Shown here: piece after piece, positions 8,801 through 15,096 of the stretch | Layout: each line of letters begins with the position of its first letter | How positions within the stretch are numbered: the first letter of the stretch is position 1 | Origin: an uncultured Prevotellaceae bacterium | Lineage (GTDB): Bacteria > Bacteroidota > Bacteroidia > Bacteroidales > Bacteroidaceae | DNA length: 32,853 bases | Assembly: GCA_947307015.1 (NCBI GenBank) | Contig: CAMZHV010000034.1 | Location: forward strand, 1 to 32,853 | Direction of reading: 5' to 3' | The notes under the pieces: model-generated | Seen by the model: the letters and a program-made list of their open reading frames with translations, nothing else | The model's database searches: none | What the model was told of the DNA's origin: nothing | Position numbers and translations under genes: made by a program

Positions 8801-9021
8801 ACGGCGACAACCACGCCCTGACGTATCGTCACGTGAGGAAATTCGTCCCTCGGCATCACGTACATGCCATAAATGCCAAGGAGGAACATGAGTCCCACGA
8901 TGAGCAGTGAGATACGATAGTGCTCTAATGGCCAGGCGTACCAAGACCCCACCCTTCCCATTAAAGGAGGAACTGTATGATTTTGAGTTTGGGCGTTCTC
9001 GTTCATTTCGTTGTCCATCAT
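5797..9021 (-). CDS. RND efflux pump, inner-membrane permease
   Basis: A 1074-residue AcrB/HAE1-like transporter driven by the proton gradient, passing substrate to the adaptor and TolC-like channel. The first membrane segment is about residues 36-54, followed by the porter region (PGASTEEIEQQVARPLE) and a second membrane block from about 363. TM4 has GMIVDNSIVIID: Asp427 is kept but the second aspartate of the usual DD pair is Asn428. The TM10 position of the AcrB lysine is Arg954 (IMRNEILIFE). Residues about 971-1001, in the cytosolic loop before AYDAGRRRMVPIFLTT, are an extra Gly/Pro-rich segment encoded by a palindromic insertion (6020-6113). The start overlaps the adaptor stop as ATGA. 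The substrate (drug, bile salt or other) cannot be assigned. Confidence 0.92.
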   Translation of the reverse strand: MMDNEMNENAQTQNHTVPPLMGRVGSWYAWPLEHYRISLLIVGLMFLLGIYGMYVMPRDEFPHVTIRQGVVVAVYPGASTEEIEQQVARPLERYLFTFNEVNRAKTTATSQNSLCIMMVELNGDVKNKDEVWSKIKLGLQQFKMSLPQGVVALVTNDDFGNTSALLIAIESGERSYRELRAYSDQLGDRLRRIPSVTNVKLYGEQRQQISLYIDRQRLQAYGIGQQMLLTKLQGEGLTTLSGSLDDTDQQLPLHIAPTGNDEQEIASLIIYNDPSTGKTVRVSDVARVVREYDPQASRIEHNGHPCVLLSMEMIPGNNVVEYGRQVNRVLDQFRADVLPDDVTLTRIADKPKVVALSVSDFLRDLLLSMLIIILVMMVLFPIRSAIVAAITIPLSTFVSVAIMYLAGIELNIVTLAALIIVLGMIVDNSIVIIDGYLEYVGKGMAPREAAIASARQYFMPMLLATVCISVIFFPLLFTLKGTFLDALRDFPWTVGINLLTSLLLAVAVIPFLCVKIIGVPDAKMQGKRFTDRVQAIYTKILDKVFCHPWLTIGAGLAVVVASLLLVPTLKLRQFPFADRDQFAVEIFLPEGKGLAETEALADSVRHVLAQDERITAVTSFLGCSSPRFMDSYAPQIAGKNYAQLIVGTTSNQATLDLLSHYQPLLAEAFPNAYVRFKRLDMLPVTELEYRFYGEDLDSLHVVAERLMERMRAMPELEWVHTDYFQPSPIVDVELDPVKAAQMGITRASAALSLTAASGSLRVGQLWEGDYEVPIVLMDDTEHTFSDVADWSIATPLTMVAGGLNGSNSTIALRQVADVKPLWSESRIVHRGGERCITVTAEMIKGVYAEPIEQRVADIMQHEIALPEGVRTEVGGELECNDEALPQIFSGVVIALVIIFFFLLFNFKRFGITFLCMGALVLMAPGALLGLAIMNRTLGLTSVMGVITLMGIIMRNEILIFEHADALMKQRPTHQGGEAFPLSNTSQAPAHPSLMGGDGGGSDWPKFCAYDAGRRRMVPIFLTTATTAVGVIPMIIAGSSFWMPVGVTIFAGGIGTLILVVTVLPVLYWKLSTKK
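6020..6113 (-). repeat. 94-bp palindromic element inserted in-frame in the RND pump
   Basis: Bounded by a perfect 9-bp inverted repeat (GACCCACCC at 6020-6028, GGGTGGGTC at 6105-6113). Inside are two smaller hairpins: CCCCTCCC/GGGAGGGG (6033-6052, loop ATGA) and CCCACCC/GGGTGGG (6094-6111, loop TGAT). It adds about 31 residues to the pump without breaking the frame. The ends resemble the elements at 12788 and 22834. Confidence 0.75.
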
Positions 9022-10046
9022 TTGATTCTCGTCTTCGTTCCTTCACTCAGCTTCTGATAGCCTGCCGTCACAACACGATCGCCTTCATTCAAGCCAGACA
9101 GGATCTCCACGCTATTGCCAACGGTCTCGCCCACCGTAACCGTCGTGCGATGCGCCGTACCGTCCGCTGCTACCGTCCACACAAACATTGTCCCCTCGGC
9201 TCTCTTCTGCACAGCCGTCAACGGTATAGTACATTTTTCATTTTTCACTCCCTGACTATTCACTCTCACCTTCGCCACCATGCCGGGTAGCAACTCCATA
9301 CCTTTATTTTCTACGCGTATGCGCACGTCGTATGTATGCGTCATAGCATCAGCCTGCACACCTTTCTCTATGCGCCCGCCCTGGAACTCACGGCCAATGG
9401 CTTCAACGCTGATGCTTGTGGGTGTCGCGGGTGTGATGTTCTTCATCTCGCGCTCGGGCACGGCAATCTTCACCTTCACGGTGCTGATGTCGAGGATGCT
9501 CACCACGGGTTGCGAGGGCAGTGCCGTTTCGCCAGCTGCCAAATAGCGCTTACCCACGATACCGCTGACAGGTGCCTCAAGACGTGTGTCGGCAAGGTTT
9601 TTCTTGGCTATAGCCAGCTGCGAGCGTGCCTGGTCCACCTTGCTCTCCACTTCCACCCACTGCGCCTCGGTCATCGATCCCTCGTCGTGCAACAACTTAT
9701 ATCTCACAATGGCATCCTCGGCCATTCGGCTCTGTGCCTCGGCAGCAGCCAGCATATTACGTGCCTGGGCGTCGTCCATCACGGCGATGAGCTGTCCGCG
9801 CGAAACGCTCTGGCCCTCGCTGACGGCGACATGCTGAAGCGTACCCATGCCAGTGAAGCTCACGATGGTGGCGCTGTTCTCTTCGACGGTACCCACGTAT
9901 GTCATACCATCGCCGGCTATAGTCTGCACACTCACCTGCTCCACCTGAACCAGCGTGGGCGTTTTCTCACGCTGTTCGGCCTGCTGTCCACAGGCAATGA
10001 ACAGTATCGGAAGCAGTAAAAGAATGGAAATTTTTGTCGTCTTCAT
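9018..10046 (-). CDS. RND periplasmic adaptor (membrane fusion protein), lipoprotein
   Basis: A 342-residue adaptor linking the pump to the outer-membrane channel. I take the Met at 10046 (MKTTKISIL) as the start, because the codons before it overlap the likely promoter. The lipobox LFIACG puts the lipidated Cys at residue 19. The lipoyl-like half-motif VAVSEGQSVSRGQLIAVMDD precedes a coiled-coil hairpin (about residues 75-145), and the second half-motif is RLEAPVSGIVGKRYLAAGE. Beta-barrel and membrane-proximal domains follow, ending GLNEGDRVVTAGYQKLSEG. It is the first gene of the efflux operon and overlaps the pump gene by four bases. Confidence 0.9.
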   Translation of the reverse strand: MKTTKISILLLLPILFIACGQQAEQREKTPTLVQVEQVSVQTIAGDGMTYVGTVEENSATIVSFTGMGTLQHVAVSEGQSVSRGQLIAVMDDAQARNMLAAAEAQSRMAEDAIVRYKLLHDEGSMTEAQWVEVESKVDQARSQLAIAKKNLADTRLEAPVSGIVGKRYLAAGETALPSQPVVSILDISTVKVKIAVPEREMKNITPATPTSISVEAIGREFQGGRIEKGVQADAMTHTYDVRIRVENKGMELLPGMVAKVRVNSQGVKNEKCTIPLTAVQKRAEGTMFVWTVAADGTAHRTTVTVGETVGNSVEILSGLNEGDRVVTAGYQKLSEGTKTRIK

Positions 10047-10082
10047 TTTGTTTTTATATGTTTCTATTGTGATTCTTGGGCG

Positions 10083-10090
10083 CAAAAGTA
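10083..10090 (-). promoter_or_regulatory. -7 box upstream of the efflux operon
   Basis: TACTTTTG on the minus strand (10090-10083) matches TAnnTTTG and lies 36 bases before the adaptor start. No TTTG is present at the usual distance upstream, so the promoter may be weak or need an activator. Confidence 0.45.
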
Positions 10091-10140
10091 CAAATAACTT
10101 TTCGAACTACCCGCGTTTTCCTTCCTTTTTTTCATCACAA

Positions 10141-10171
10141 GCGCTACAAATCCGCCGTTTACAGGTAGCGC
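10141..10171. other. 7-bp inverted repeat between rpsP and the efflux operon
   Basis: GCGCTAC (10141-10147) and GTAGCGC (10165-10171) are perfectly complementary with a 17-base loop. The repeat lies about 50 bases upstream of the efflux operon -7 box. No T-run follows, so it is not an obvious terminator. It could be an operator or have no function. Confidence 0.3.
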
Positions 10172-10201
10172 CGTGAGCGATTATCCTCAATAAAAAGAAG
10201 A

Positions 10202-10225
10202 AGGCGCGGCTTCACAGCCACGCCT
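10202..10225 (-). terminator. Terminator of rpsP
   Basis: A 10-bp stem with one mismatch (10202-10211 and 10216-10225) and loop TCAC lies about 47 bases beyond the rpsP stop. On the minus strand it is followed by CTTCTTCTTTTTA, a typical rho-independent arrangement. Confidence 0.75.
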
Positions 10226-10271
10226 CTTGTATGTTTGTTTGGAAGTATTGTAATGTTTTGGAGAGTTGGGT

Positions 10272-10823
10272 TTAAGCTTCTGCGGGAGCCTCCTCTGTTG
10301 CGGGTTCCTCAGCAGTAGCTTCAGCCTTGGCAGCAGCCTCGGCCTCTGCCTTAGCAGCAGCCTCAGCAGCCTTCTTGTCGGCTACTTTTTTAGCGATCTC
10401 TTCATTGGTCTTCTTCTCTGCTTCGAGCTGTGCAGCAGCAGCAGCCTTCTTCTCAGCAGCGACCTTGTCCTCAACAGCCTTCAAGCCTTTCTGACGGTCA
10501 GCTTTCCATGCGTTGAACTTGATTTGTGCGGTTGCCTCATCGAATGCGCCTTTCTTGACGCCACCACGGAGGTGCTTCATGAGGTACACGCCTTCACCGG
10601 AGAGGATGTTGCGCACGGTGTCCGTGGGCTGTGCACCCGTCTCTACCCAATAGAGGGCACGATCGAATTTCAAATCTACAGTGGCAGGATTGGTGTTGGG
10701 GTTGTAGGTACCAATCTTTTCTGTAAACTTACCGTCGCGCGGAGCTCTTACATCAGCAATGACGATGGAGTAAAAGGCATAACCTTTACGACCATGACGT
10801 TGCAATCTGATTTTTGTTGCCAT
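10272..10823 (-). CDS. rpsP: 30S ribosomal protein S16
   Basis: A 183-residue S16 of the small ribosomal subunit. The N-terminal 85 or so residues are the conserved fold, beginning [20 protein letters not shown] and including IGTYNPN and [17 protein letters not shown]. The remaining half is a Lys/Ala/Glu-rich helical tail ([19 protein letters not shown]) that is normal for Bacteroidetes S16 but absent from the roughly 82-residue E. coli protein. It is monocistronic here, with its own promoter and terminator, and divergent from the phosphoglucomutase gene. Confidence 0.97.
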   Translation of the reverse strand: MATKIRLQRHGRKGYAFYSIVIADVRAPRDGKFTEKIGTYNPNTNPATVDLKFDRALYWVETGAQPTDTVRNILSGEGVYLMKHLRGGVKKGAFDEATAQIKFNAWKADRQKGLKAVEDKVAAEKKAAAAAQLEAEKKTNEEIAKKVADKKAAEAAAKAEAEAAAKAEATAEEPATEEAPAEA

Positions 10824-10884
10824 AAATGTTTAAAAATGAATTAATAGGTTTGAAACTTATGCTGCCAGCTCGTGACAGCGGGCG

Positions 10885-10916
10885 CAAAGGTACTACTTTC
10901 TCGCGACATGACCAAA
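10885..10916 (-). promoter_or_regulatory. Promoter of rpsP
   Basis: On the minus strand TTTG (10916-10913), a 20-base spacer, then TACCTTTG (10892-10885). Both boxes match the Bacteroidetes consensus. The leader before ATG 10823 is about 58 bases. Confidence 0.75.
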
Positions 10917-10952
10917 CTTTTTGGCTAATAAAACATAAAATACGCGTTTTTC

Positions 10953-10984
10953 TTTGGCACTTACAGAAGGTTCTATTATCTTTG
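10953..10984 (+). promoter_or_regulatory. Promoter of the phosphoglucomutase gene
   Basis: TTTG (10953-10956), a 20-base spacer, then TATCTTTG (10977-10984). It is a full consensus match, 56 bases before the ATG and back to back with the rpsP promoter. Confidence 0.75.
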
Positions 10985-11040
10985 CGCGGCAGAAACGCAT
11001 GAAACAAACCCAATTTCTAACATTTTAAGCATATTCCACA

Positions 11041-12786
11041 ATGGACAATCAGCTGATTCAGAATTGCAGAGCCATCGCACAGCAGTGGCTCGATTCCCCC
11101 GTCTACGACGAGGCTACAAAAGCCGAAGTTAAGGCTCTCTTAGACGCAGAGGACGCTACAGCCCTCGTCGATGCTTTCTATCAGACACTCGAATTCGGTA
11201 CAGGCGGCCTGCGCGGCATCATGGGCGCTGGCACCAACCGCATGAACCGCTACATTGTAGGCGCTGCCACACAAGGCTTTGCCAACTACATCCTCAAGGC
11301 TTTCCCCGGTCGCACGGATCTCTCCGTCGTCGTCGGTCACGACTGCCGCAACCATGGCCGCGAGTTTGCAGAGACTGTGGCCAACATCTTCTCGGCCAAC
11401 GGCATCAAGGTCTATCTCTTTGAGAGCCTGCGCCCCACGCCGGAGATCTCCTTCGCCATTCGTCAGCTGAAAGCGCAGGCCGGCGTCAACGTCACCGCGT
11501 CTCACAACCCGAAGGAATACAACGGTTACAAAGCTTACTGGGATGACGGCGCACAGGTGCTGGCTCCGCACGACACAGGCATCATTGAGGAGGTGAACAA
11601 GGTCAAGGTCGAGGATGTGAAGTGGACGGGCAATCCCGATCTCATCCAGATCATTGGCGGAGAGATGGACTGGGACTACCTGCAGGCCGTCAAGGAAGCC
11701 ATGGTGGATCAAGAGGTTATCAACCGCCAGAAAGACCTGAACATCGTCTACACCCCGTTGCACGGCACAGGACGTGTAATCATCCCCGAAGCCCTGCGTT
11801 CATGGGGTTTCCAGAACATCCACGTGGTCACCGAGCAGATGGTCATCGACGGCAATTTCCCCACCGTCGTATCGCCTAACCCCGAGAACTCCGAGGCTAT
11901 GACGCTCGGCATGAAGCTCGGCACGAAATTGAATGCCGACCTCGTCATCGCCAGCGACCCCGATGCCGACCGCCTGGCCATCGTCTGCCGCAACCCGAAG
12001 GGCGAATGGGAGATCCTGAACGGCAACCAGACCTGCATGATGTTTGCCTGGTATATCATCGCTAACAAGAAGAAGCTCGGTCAGTTGAAGGGCAATGAGT
12101 TCCTCGTGAAGACCATCGTGACCACCGAGCTCATCAAGAAGATCGCCGACAAGAACGGCGTAGAGATGATGGACTGCTACACAGGCTTCAAGTGGATTGC
12201 AGCGCTCATCCGCGAGAACGAAGGTGTCAAGAAGTATATCGGCGGCGGCGAAGAGAGCTTCGGCTTCCTGCCGTTCGACAAGGTGCGCGACAAGGATTCA
12301 CCCGCCAGCATCTGCCTCATCTGCGAGATTGCCGCATGGGCCAAGGACAACGGCAAGACGCTCTACGACCTCCTCATGGACATCTATCTCGAGTACGGCT
12401 TCACGCTCAACCACACGGTCAACGTGGTGCGTCCGGGCAAGACCGGTGCCGACGAGATCAAGCAGATGATGGTCGACTTCCGCGGCCCGAAGGCTCCCAA
12501 GACGCTCGGCGGCAGCAAGGTCATCTGCACGAAGGACTATCAGGCACTCACCGCCACGGATGGCGAAGGCAACGTCATGAAGCTCGACATGCCTGCCACA
12601 TCCAATGTTCTGCAGTGGTTCACCGAGGACGGCACGAAGGTCAGCGTACGCCCCTCTGGCACAGAGCCTAAGATTAAGTTCTACATCGAAGCTCCCGCCG
12701 AGATGGGTTGCCCGAAATGCTATCCCAGCGCTACGGAGGACGCAATGGCTAAGGTCAAGGCCGTGTGCAAAGATTTAGGCATTTAA
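11041..12786 (+). CDS. Phosphoglucomutase / phosphomannomutase
   Basis: A 581-residue alpha-D-phosphohexomutase that interconverts hexose 1- and 6-phosphates in the cytosol, feeding glycogen, nucleotide-sugar and glycolytic pools. All four family loops are visible: the phosphoserine loop TASHNPKEYNGYK (Ser154), the magnesium loop DPDADR (306-311), the sugar-specificity loop GGGEESFGF (from 401) and the phosphate loop RPSGTEPKIKFY (from 537). Length and loops fit the PgcA-like branch common in Bacteroidetes. Whether glucose or mannose is preferred cannot be fixed from the motifs. It has its own strong promoter. A palindromic element follows only one base after the stop, before the NudC-like gene. 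Confidence 0.93.
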   Translation: MDNQLIQNCRAIAQQWLDSPVYDEATKAEVKALLDAEDATALVDAFYQTLEFGTGGLRGIMGAGTNRMNRYIVGAATQGFANYILKAFPGRTDLSVVVGHDCRNHGREFAETVANIFSANGIKVYLFESLRPTPEISFAIRQLKAQAGVNVTASHNPKEYNGYKAYWDDGAQVLAPHDTGIIEEVNKVKVEDVKWTGNPDLIQIIGGEMDWDYLQAVKEAMVDQEVINRQKDLNIVYTPLHGTGRVIIPEALRSWGFQNIHVVTEQMVIDGNFPTVVSPNPENSEAMTLGMKLGTKLNADLVIASDPDADRLAIVCRNPKGEWEILNGNQTCMMFAWYIIANKKKLGQLKGNEFLVKTIVTTELIKKIADKNGVEMMDCYTGFKWIAALIRENEGVKKYIGGGEESFGFLPFDKVRDKDSPASICLICEIAAWAKDNGKTLYDLLMDIYLEYGFTLNHTVNVVRPGKTGADEIKQMMVDFRGPKAPKTLGGSKVICTKDYQALTATDGEGNVMKLDMPATSNVLQWFTEDGTKVSVRPSGTEPKIKFYIEAPAEMGCPKCYPSATEDAMAKVKAVCKDLGI

Positions 12787-12787
12787 G

Positions 12788-12826
12788 GACCCACCCCTCC
12801 CTATCAGGGAGGGGAGAAAGTTACTT
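12788..12826 (+). repeat. Intergenic copy of the GACCC palindromic element
   Basis: Begins GACCCACCCC and contains the perfect hairpin CCCCTCCC (12794-12801), loop TATCA, GGGAGGGG (12807-12814). The 19 bases CCCTCCCTATCAGGGAGGG are identical to 22847-22865 inside metH, and the similarity extends to a shared GTTACTT. Only a left half seems present. It fills nearly the whole gap before the NudC-like start. Confidence 0.7.
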
Positions 12827-12831
12827 TACAC

Positions 12832-13701
12832 ATGAAGATGATTTGGGCCTGTCTTTGCGCGGGCGACATATTATTAAGGAGAGAGGGCGCCGATGGTGCC
12901 TTCTCTCTTCCCATTGGCGATGAGCCACCCGTGAAATTGCAGCCTTGGAACGTGGTGACAACACTCCCTATACTGACGGGCAAAGCTGAGGAAGGGGCTC
13001 TAAAGGTGGTTCACCTCGACAAGCCTGTTGTCGGCGTTGAAGGTCTGGAAATGATGAACCTCCGTGCCTCGTTCGATGTGCTCACCCCAGAGGAATACAA
13101 CCTCGCAGGCAAGGCTGCCGAACTCATCTACTGGAATCAGAACACAAAATACTGCGGATGCTGTGGCGCACCCATGAAGTTCCACACAGAGATCTCCAAG
13201 CGCTGCACCAACTGCGGCAAGGAGATGTGGCCTCAGCTGGCGACGGCGGTCATCGTGAGGGTGACGAGAATTAGACAATTGGACAATTTACAATTGGACA
13301 ATTTACAATCGAACCAATGTGTCAAAGAAGACGCTATACAATCGTCAAATTGTCAAATTTCCGAGGTCCTTCTTGTCCACGCCAACAACTTCCGACGCCC
13401 CTACTACGGCCTCGTGGCAGGGTTCGTCGAGACGGGCGAGACCTTGGAAGAAGCCGTACAGCGGGAAGTGCGCGAGGAGACGGGCGTCGAGATCACTGAT
13501 ATACGCTACTTTGCCTCACAGCCTTGGCCCTACCCCTGCGGCCTCATGGTAGGCTTCACAGCACGTTACGTCTCCGGCGACATTCACCTACAGCGCTCTG
13601 AGCTCAGTTCCGGCGGCTGGTTCGCCCGCGACAATATGCCTCCCATACCCGGCAAATCGTCCATCGCCCGCCGCCTCATCGACGACTGGCTATACGCGTA
13701 A
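12832..13701 (+). CDS. nudC: NudC-like NADH pyrophosphatase / RNA deNADding Nudix hydrolase
   Basis: A 289-residue Nudix enzyme of the NudC family, which hydrolyses NADH and removes NAD caps from RNA. The zinc ribbon has Cys108/Cys111 and Cys125/Cys128 (YCGCCG and RCTNCG). The Nudix box G197-FVETGE-x7-REVREETGV is complete, and the NudC-specific SQPWPYP motif is at 229-235. Between the zinc-ribbon beta strand (ATAVIVRV) and the expected EVLLVHANN lies an extra segment of about 30 residues (145-176), including QLDNLQLDNLQ. It is encoded by AT-rich repeats and is foreign to the family. The start is MKMIW; either nearby ATG is possible. It probably shares a transcript with the phosphoglucomutase gene. 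Confidence 0.87.
   Translation: MKMIWACLCAGDILLRREGADGAFSLPIGDEPPVKLQPWNVVTTLPILTGKAEEGALKVVHLDKPVVGVEGLEMMNLRASFDVLTPEEYNLAGKAAELIYWNQNTKYCGCCGAPMKFHTEISKRCTNCGKEMWPQLATAVIVRVTRIRQLDNLQLDNLQSNQCVKEDAIQSSNCQISEVLLVHANNFRRPYYGLVAGFVETGETLEEAVQREVREETGVEITDIRYFASQPWPYPCGLMVGFTARYVSGDIHLQRSELSSGGWFARDNMPPIPGKSSIARRLIDDWLYA
13277..13354 (+). repeat. AT-rich repeat insertion inside nudC
   Basis: Two exact 15-base copies of AATTGGACAATTTAC (13277-13291, 13292-13306) encode QLDNL twice. An 8-bp inverted repeat links GACAATTT (13282-13289) with AAATTGTC (13347-13354). The segment is strikingly AT-rich inside a GC-rich gene. Its complement carries the ATTGTCCA word seen in the tandem array at the right edge of the window. 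Confidence 0.7.
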
Positions 13702-13740
13702 ACGCATCGCCATACACAAACATATCCTAATGATTAAAAC

Positions 13741-14691
13741 ATGAGAAAAATTGCACTTCTATGGGCAGCGGCCGCGATGATGCTGTCATGCCTCTGCGCA
13801 TCGGCACAAGAGACCTACCGCTTCGCCGAGCGCGACACCTGCGCCCTCTACATGGACATCTTTCGTCCCGACTCAACCGCCCAGACAACCTACAAAGGCG
13901 TGGCCAAACCCGCCATCATGTTCGTCTTCGGCGGCGGCTTCGTCTCCGGCAAACGCAGCGATGACGCTGCACGTCAATGGTTTCGCACGCTCAACGCCGA
14001 CGGCTACACGGTAGTGGCCATCGATTATCGTCTGGGAATGAAAGGATTCAAGGTGGGCAAGGGACTCCGCGGTGCCCTGAAAGCACTCGACCGCTTCGTG
14101 CTGTCGCAAGAGATAGGCGTCGAGGACGTGTTCTCCGCCGTCTCGTATCTGGCAGCCCATCCCGAGTTGAACGTCCCCGCTAACAACCTTGTCATCTCCG
14201 GAAGTTCCGCTGGCGCCATCATATCCTTGGCTTGCGCCCACGCCATCGCCAACGGGCAGACCACGGGCTTACCCGCAGGCTTTAACTTCAAAGGCGTGAT
14301 GAGCTTCGCCGGAGGCATCGTCAGCAAGAAGGGCGCGCCCAAGTTCCCGAAAACACCATGTCCGCTACTGCTCTTCCATGGCACGGACGACAAGATCGTA
14401 GCCTACAAGCATTTTGGCTTACCGCGCAAAGGCCTCTGGGGCAGCAGCTACTTCGCCAAGCGCTTAAAGAAACAGGGCTGCAACTATAGTATTTGGCGAT
14501 TCGACGGCTTCGGACATGAGGTAGCGGGTTATATGAGCGCCCTATGGAGCATTGAGAAGGTGTTCCTCGAGAAGAATGTCATGCAAGGCATACCCTGCGA
14601 AGTGGACGCGATGGTCAACGACACTTCACTACCCAACTGGAGGATTTGGAGCAAAGCCAAGGTCAATGACTTATACAAAAGCTCTAACTAA
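13741..14691 (+). CDS. Secreted alpha/beta hydrolase (esterase-like)
   Basis: A 316-residue exported esterase-like protein. The signal peptide MRKIALLWAAAAMMLSCLCA ends near SAQE. FVFGGGFVSG (61-70) corresponds to the HGGG oxyanion loop of the lipase/BD-FAE-type family. The nucleophile elbow is GSSAG with Ser156. The acid is in LFHGTDDKIV (Asp216 or Asp217), and the histidine is His259 in DGFGHEV. The fold and triad are therefore complete. The substrate is unknown; an acyl or acetyl ester, perhaps on polysaccharide, is plausible. It lies 39 bases after nudC and upstream of a second secreted esterase, with no clear promoter of its own. Confidence 0.8.
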   Translation: MRKIALLWAAAAMMLSCLCASAQETYRFAERDTCALYMDIFRPDSTAQTTYKGVAKPAIMFVFGGGFVSGKRSDDAARQWFRTLNADGYTVVAIDYRLGMKGFKVGKGLRGALKALDRFVLSQEIGVEDVFSAVSYLAAHPELNVPANNLVISGSSAGAIISLACAHAIANGQTTGLPAGFNFKGVMSFAGGIVSKKGAPKFPKTPCPLLLFHGTDDKIVAYKHFGLPRKGLWGSSYFAKRLKKQGCNYSIWRFDGFGHEVAGYMSALWSIEKVFLEKNVMQGIPCEVDAMVNDTSLPNWRIWSKAKVNDLYKSSN

Positions 14692-14750
14692 TCCCCGTAA
14701 GCAGCTACTTAACAAAAAACTTGTAAAAGATAGTTAAAGCTATCGAAGAA

Positions 14751-15053
14751 ATGAATAAAGTACGAATCACAGCCATACGCCAGACCGTCTATCCTGACCT
14801 GATGGCGCGCTACGAGAATCCCATCGAGCACACCTGCGACGTCACCACTGGACAGGAATGGATATCCATCGACGGCCAATGTCCCGAGGGGATGTGCCCC
14901 GCCGCCTGGTATTCCATGCGCGAATATGTCGAGGCTCTTGCCCGCGGCGAAGGCAATTTCTACGACGGCTGGATGCAAAATCCCATGAGCGCCATGATCA
15001 GCTGCAACGACGGTTTTCGCCCCTTCAGCTTCTATATCGAGGTCGTGGATTAA
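14751..15053 (+). CDS. TIGR04076 family protein
   Basis: A 100-residue cytosolic protein that matches my recollection of the TIGR04076 family: KVRITAIRQTVYPDLMARYE at the start, then CPEGMCPAAWYSM, FYDGWM and the ending MISCNDGFRPFSFYIEVVD. The conserved Cys, Asp and Trp residues are present. No function has been established for the family that I know of. It sits between two secreted hydrolase genes with gaps of 59 and 43 bases, so co-transcription is likely, but a shared job is not implied. Confidence 0.8.
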   Translation: MNKVRITAIRQTVYPDLMARYENPIEHTCDVTTGQEWISIDGQCPEGMCPAAWYSMREYVEALARGEGNFYDGWMQNPMSAMISCNDGFRPFSFYIEVVD

Positions 15054-15096
15054 AAATCACAGATCACCATCGCAACAACAAATACATCAATCAATA

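Noticed and set aside
12192..12671. 159-codon frame inside the phosphoglucomutase gene
   Set aside because: Alternative-frame shadow of a gene with all catalytic loops intact.
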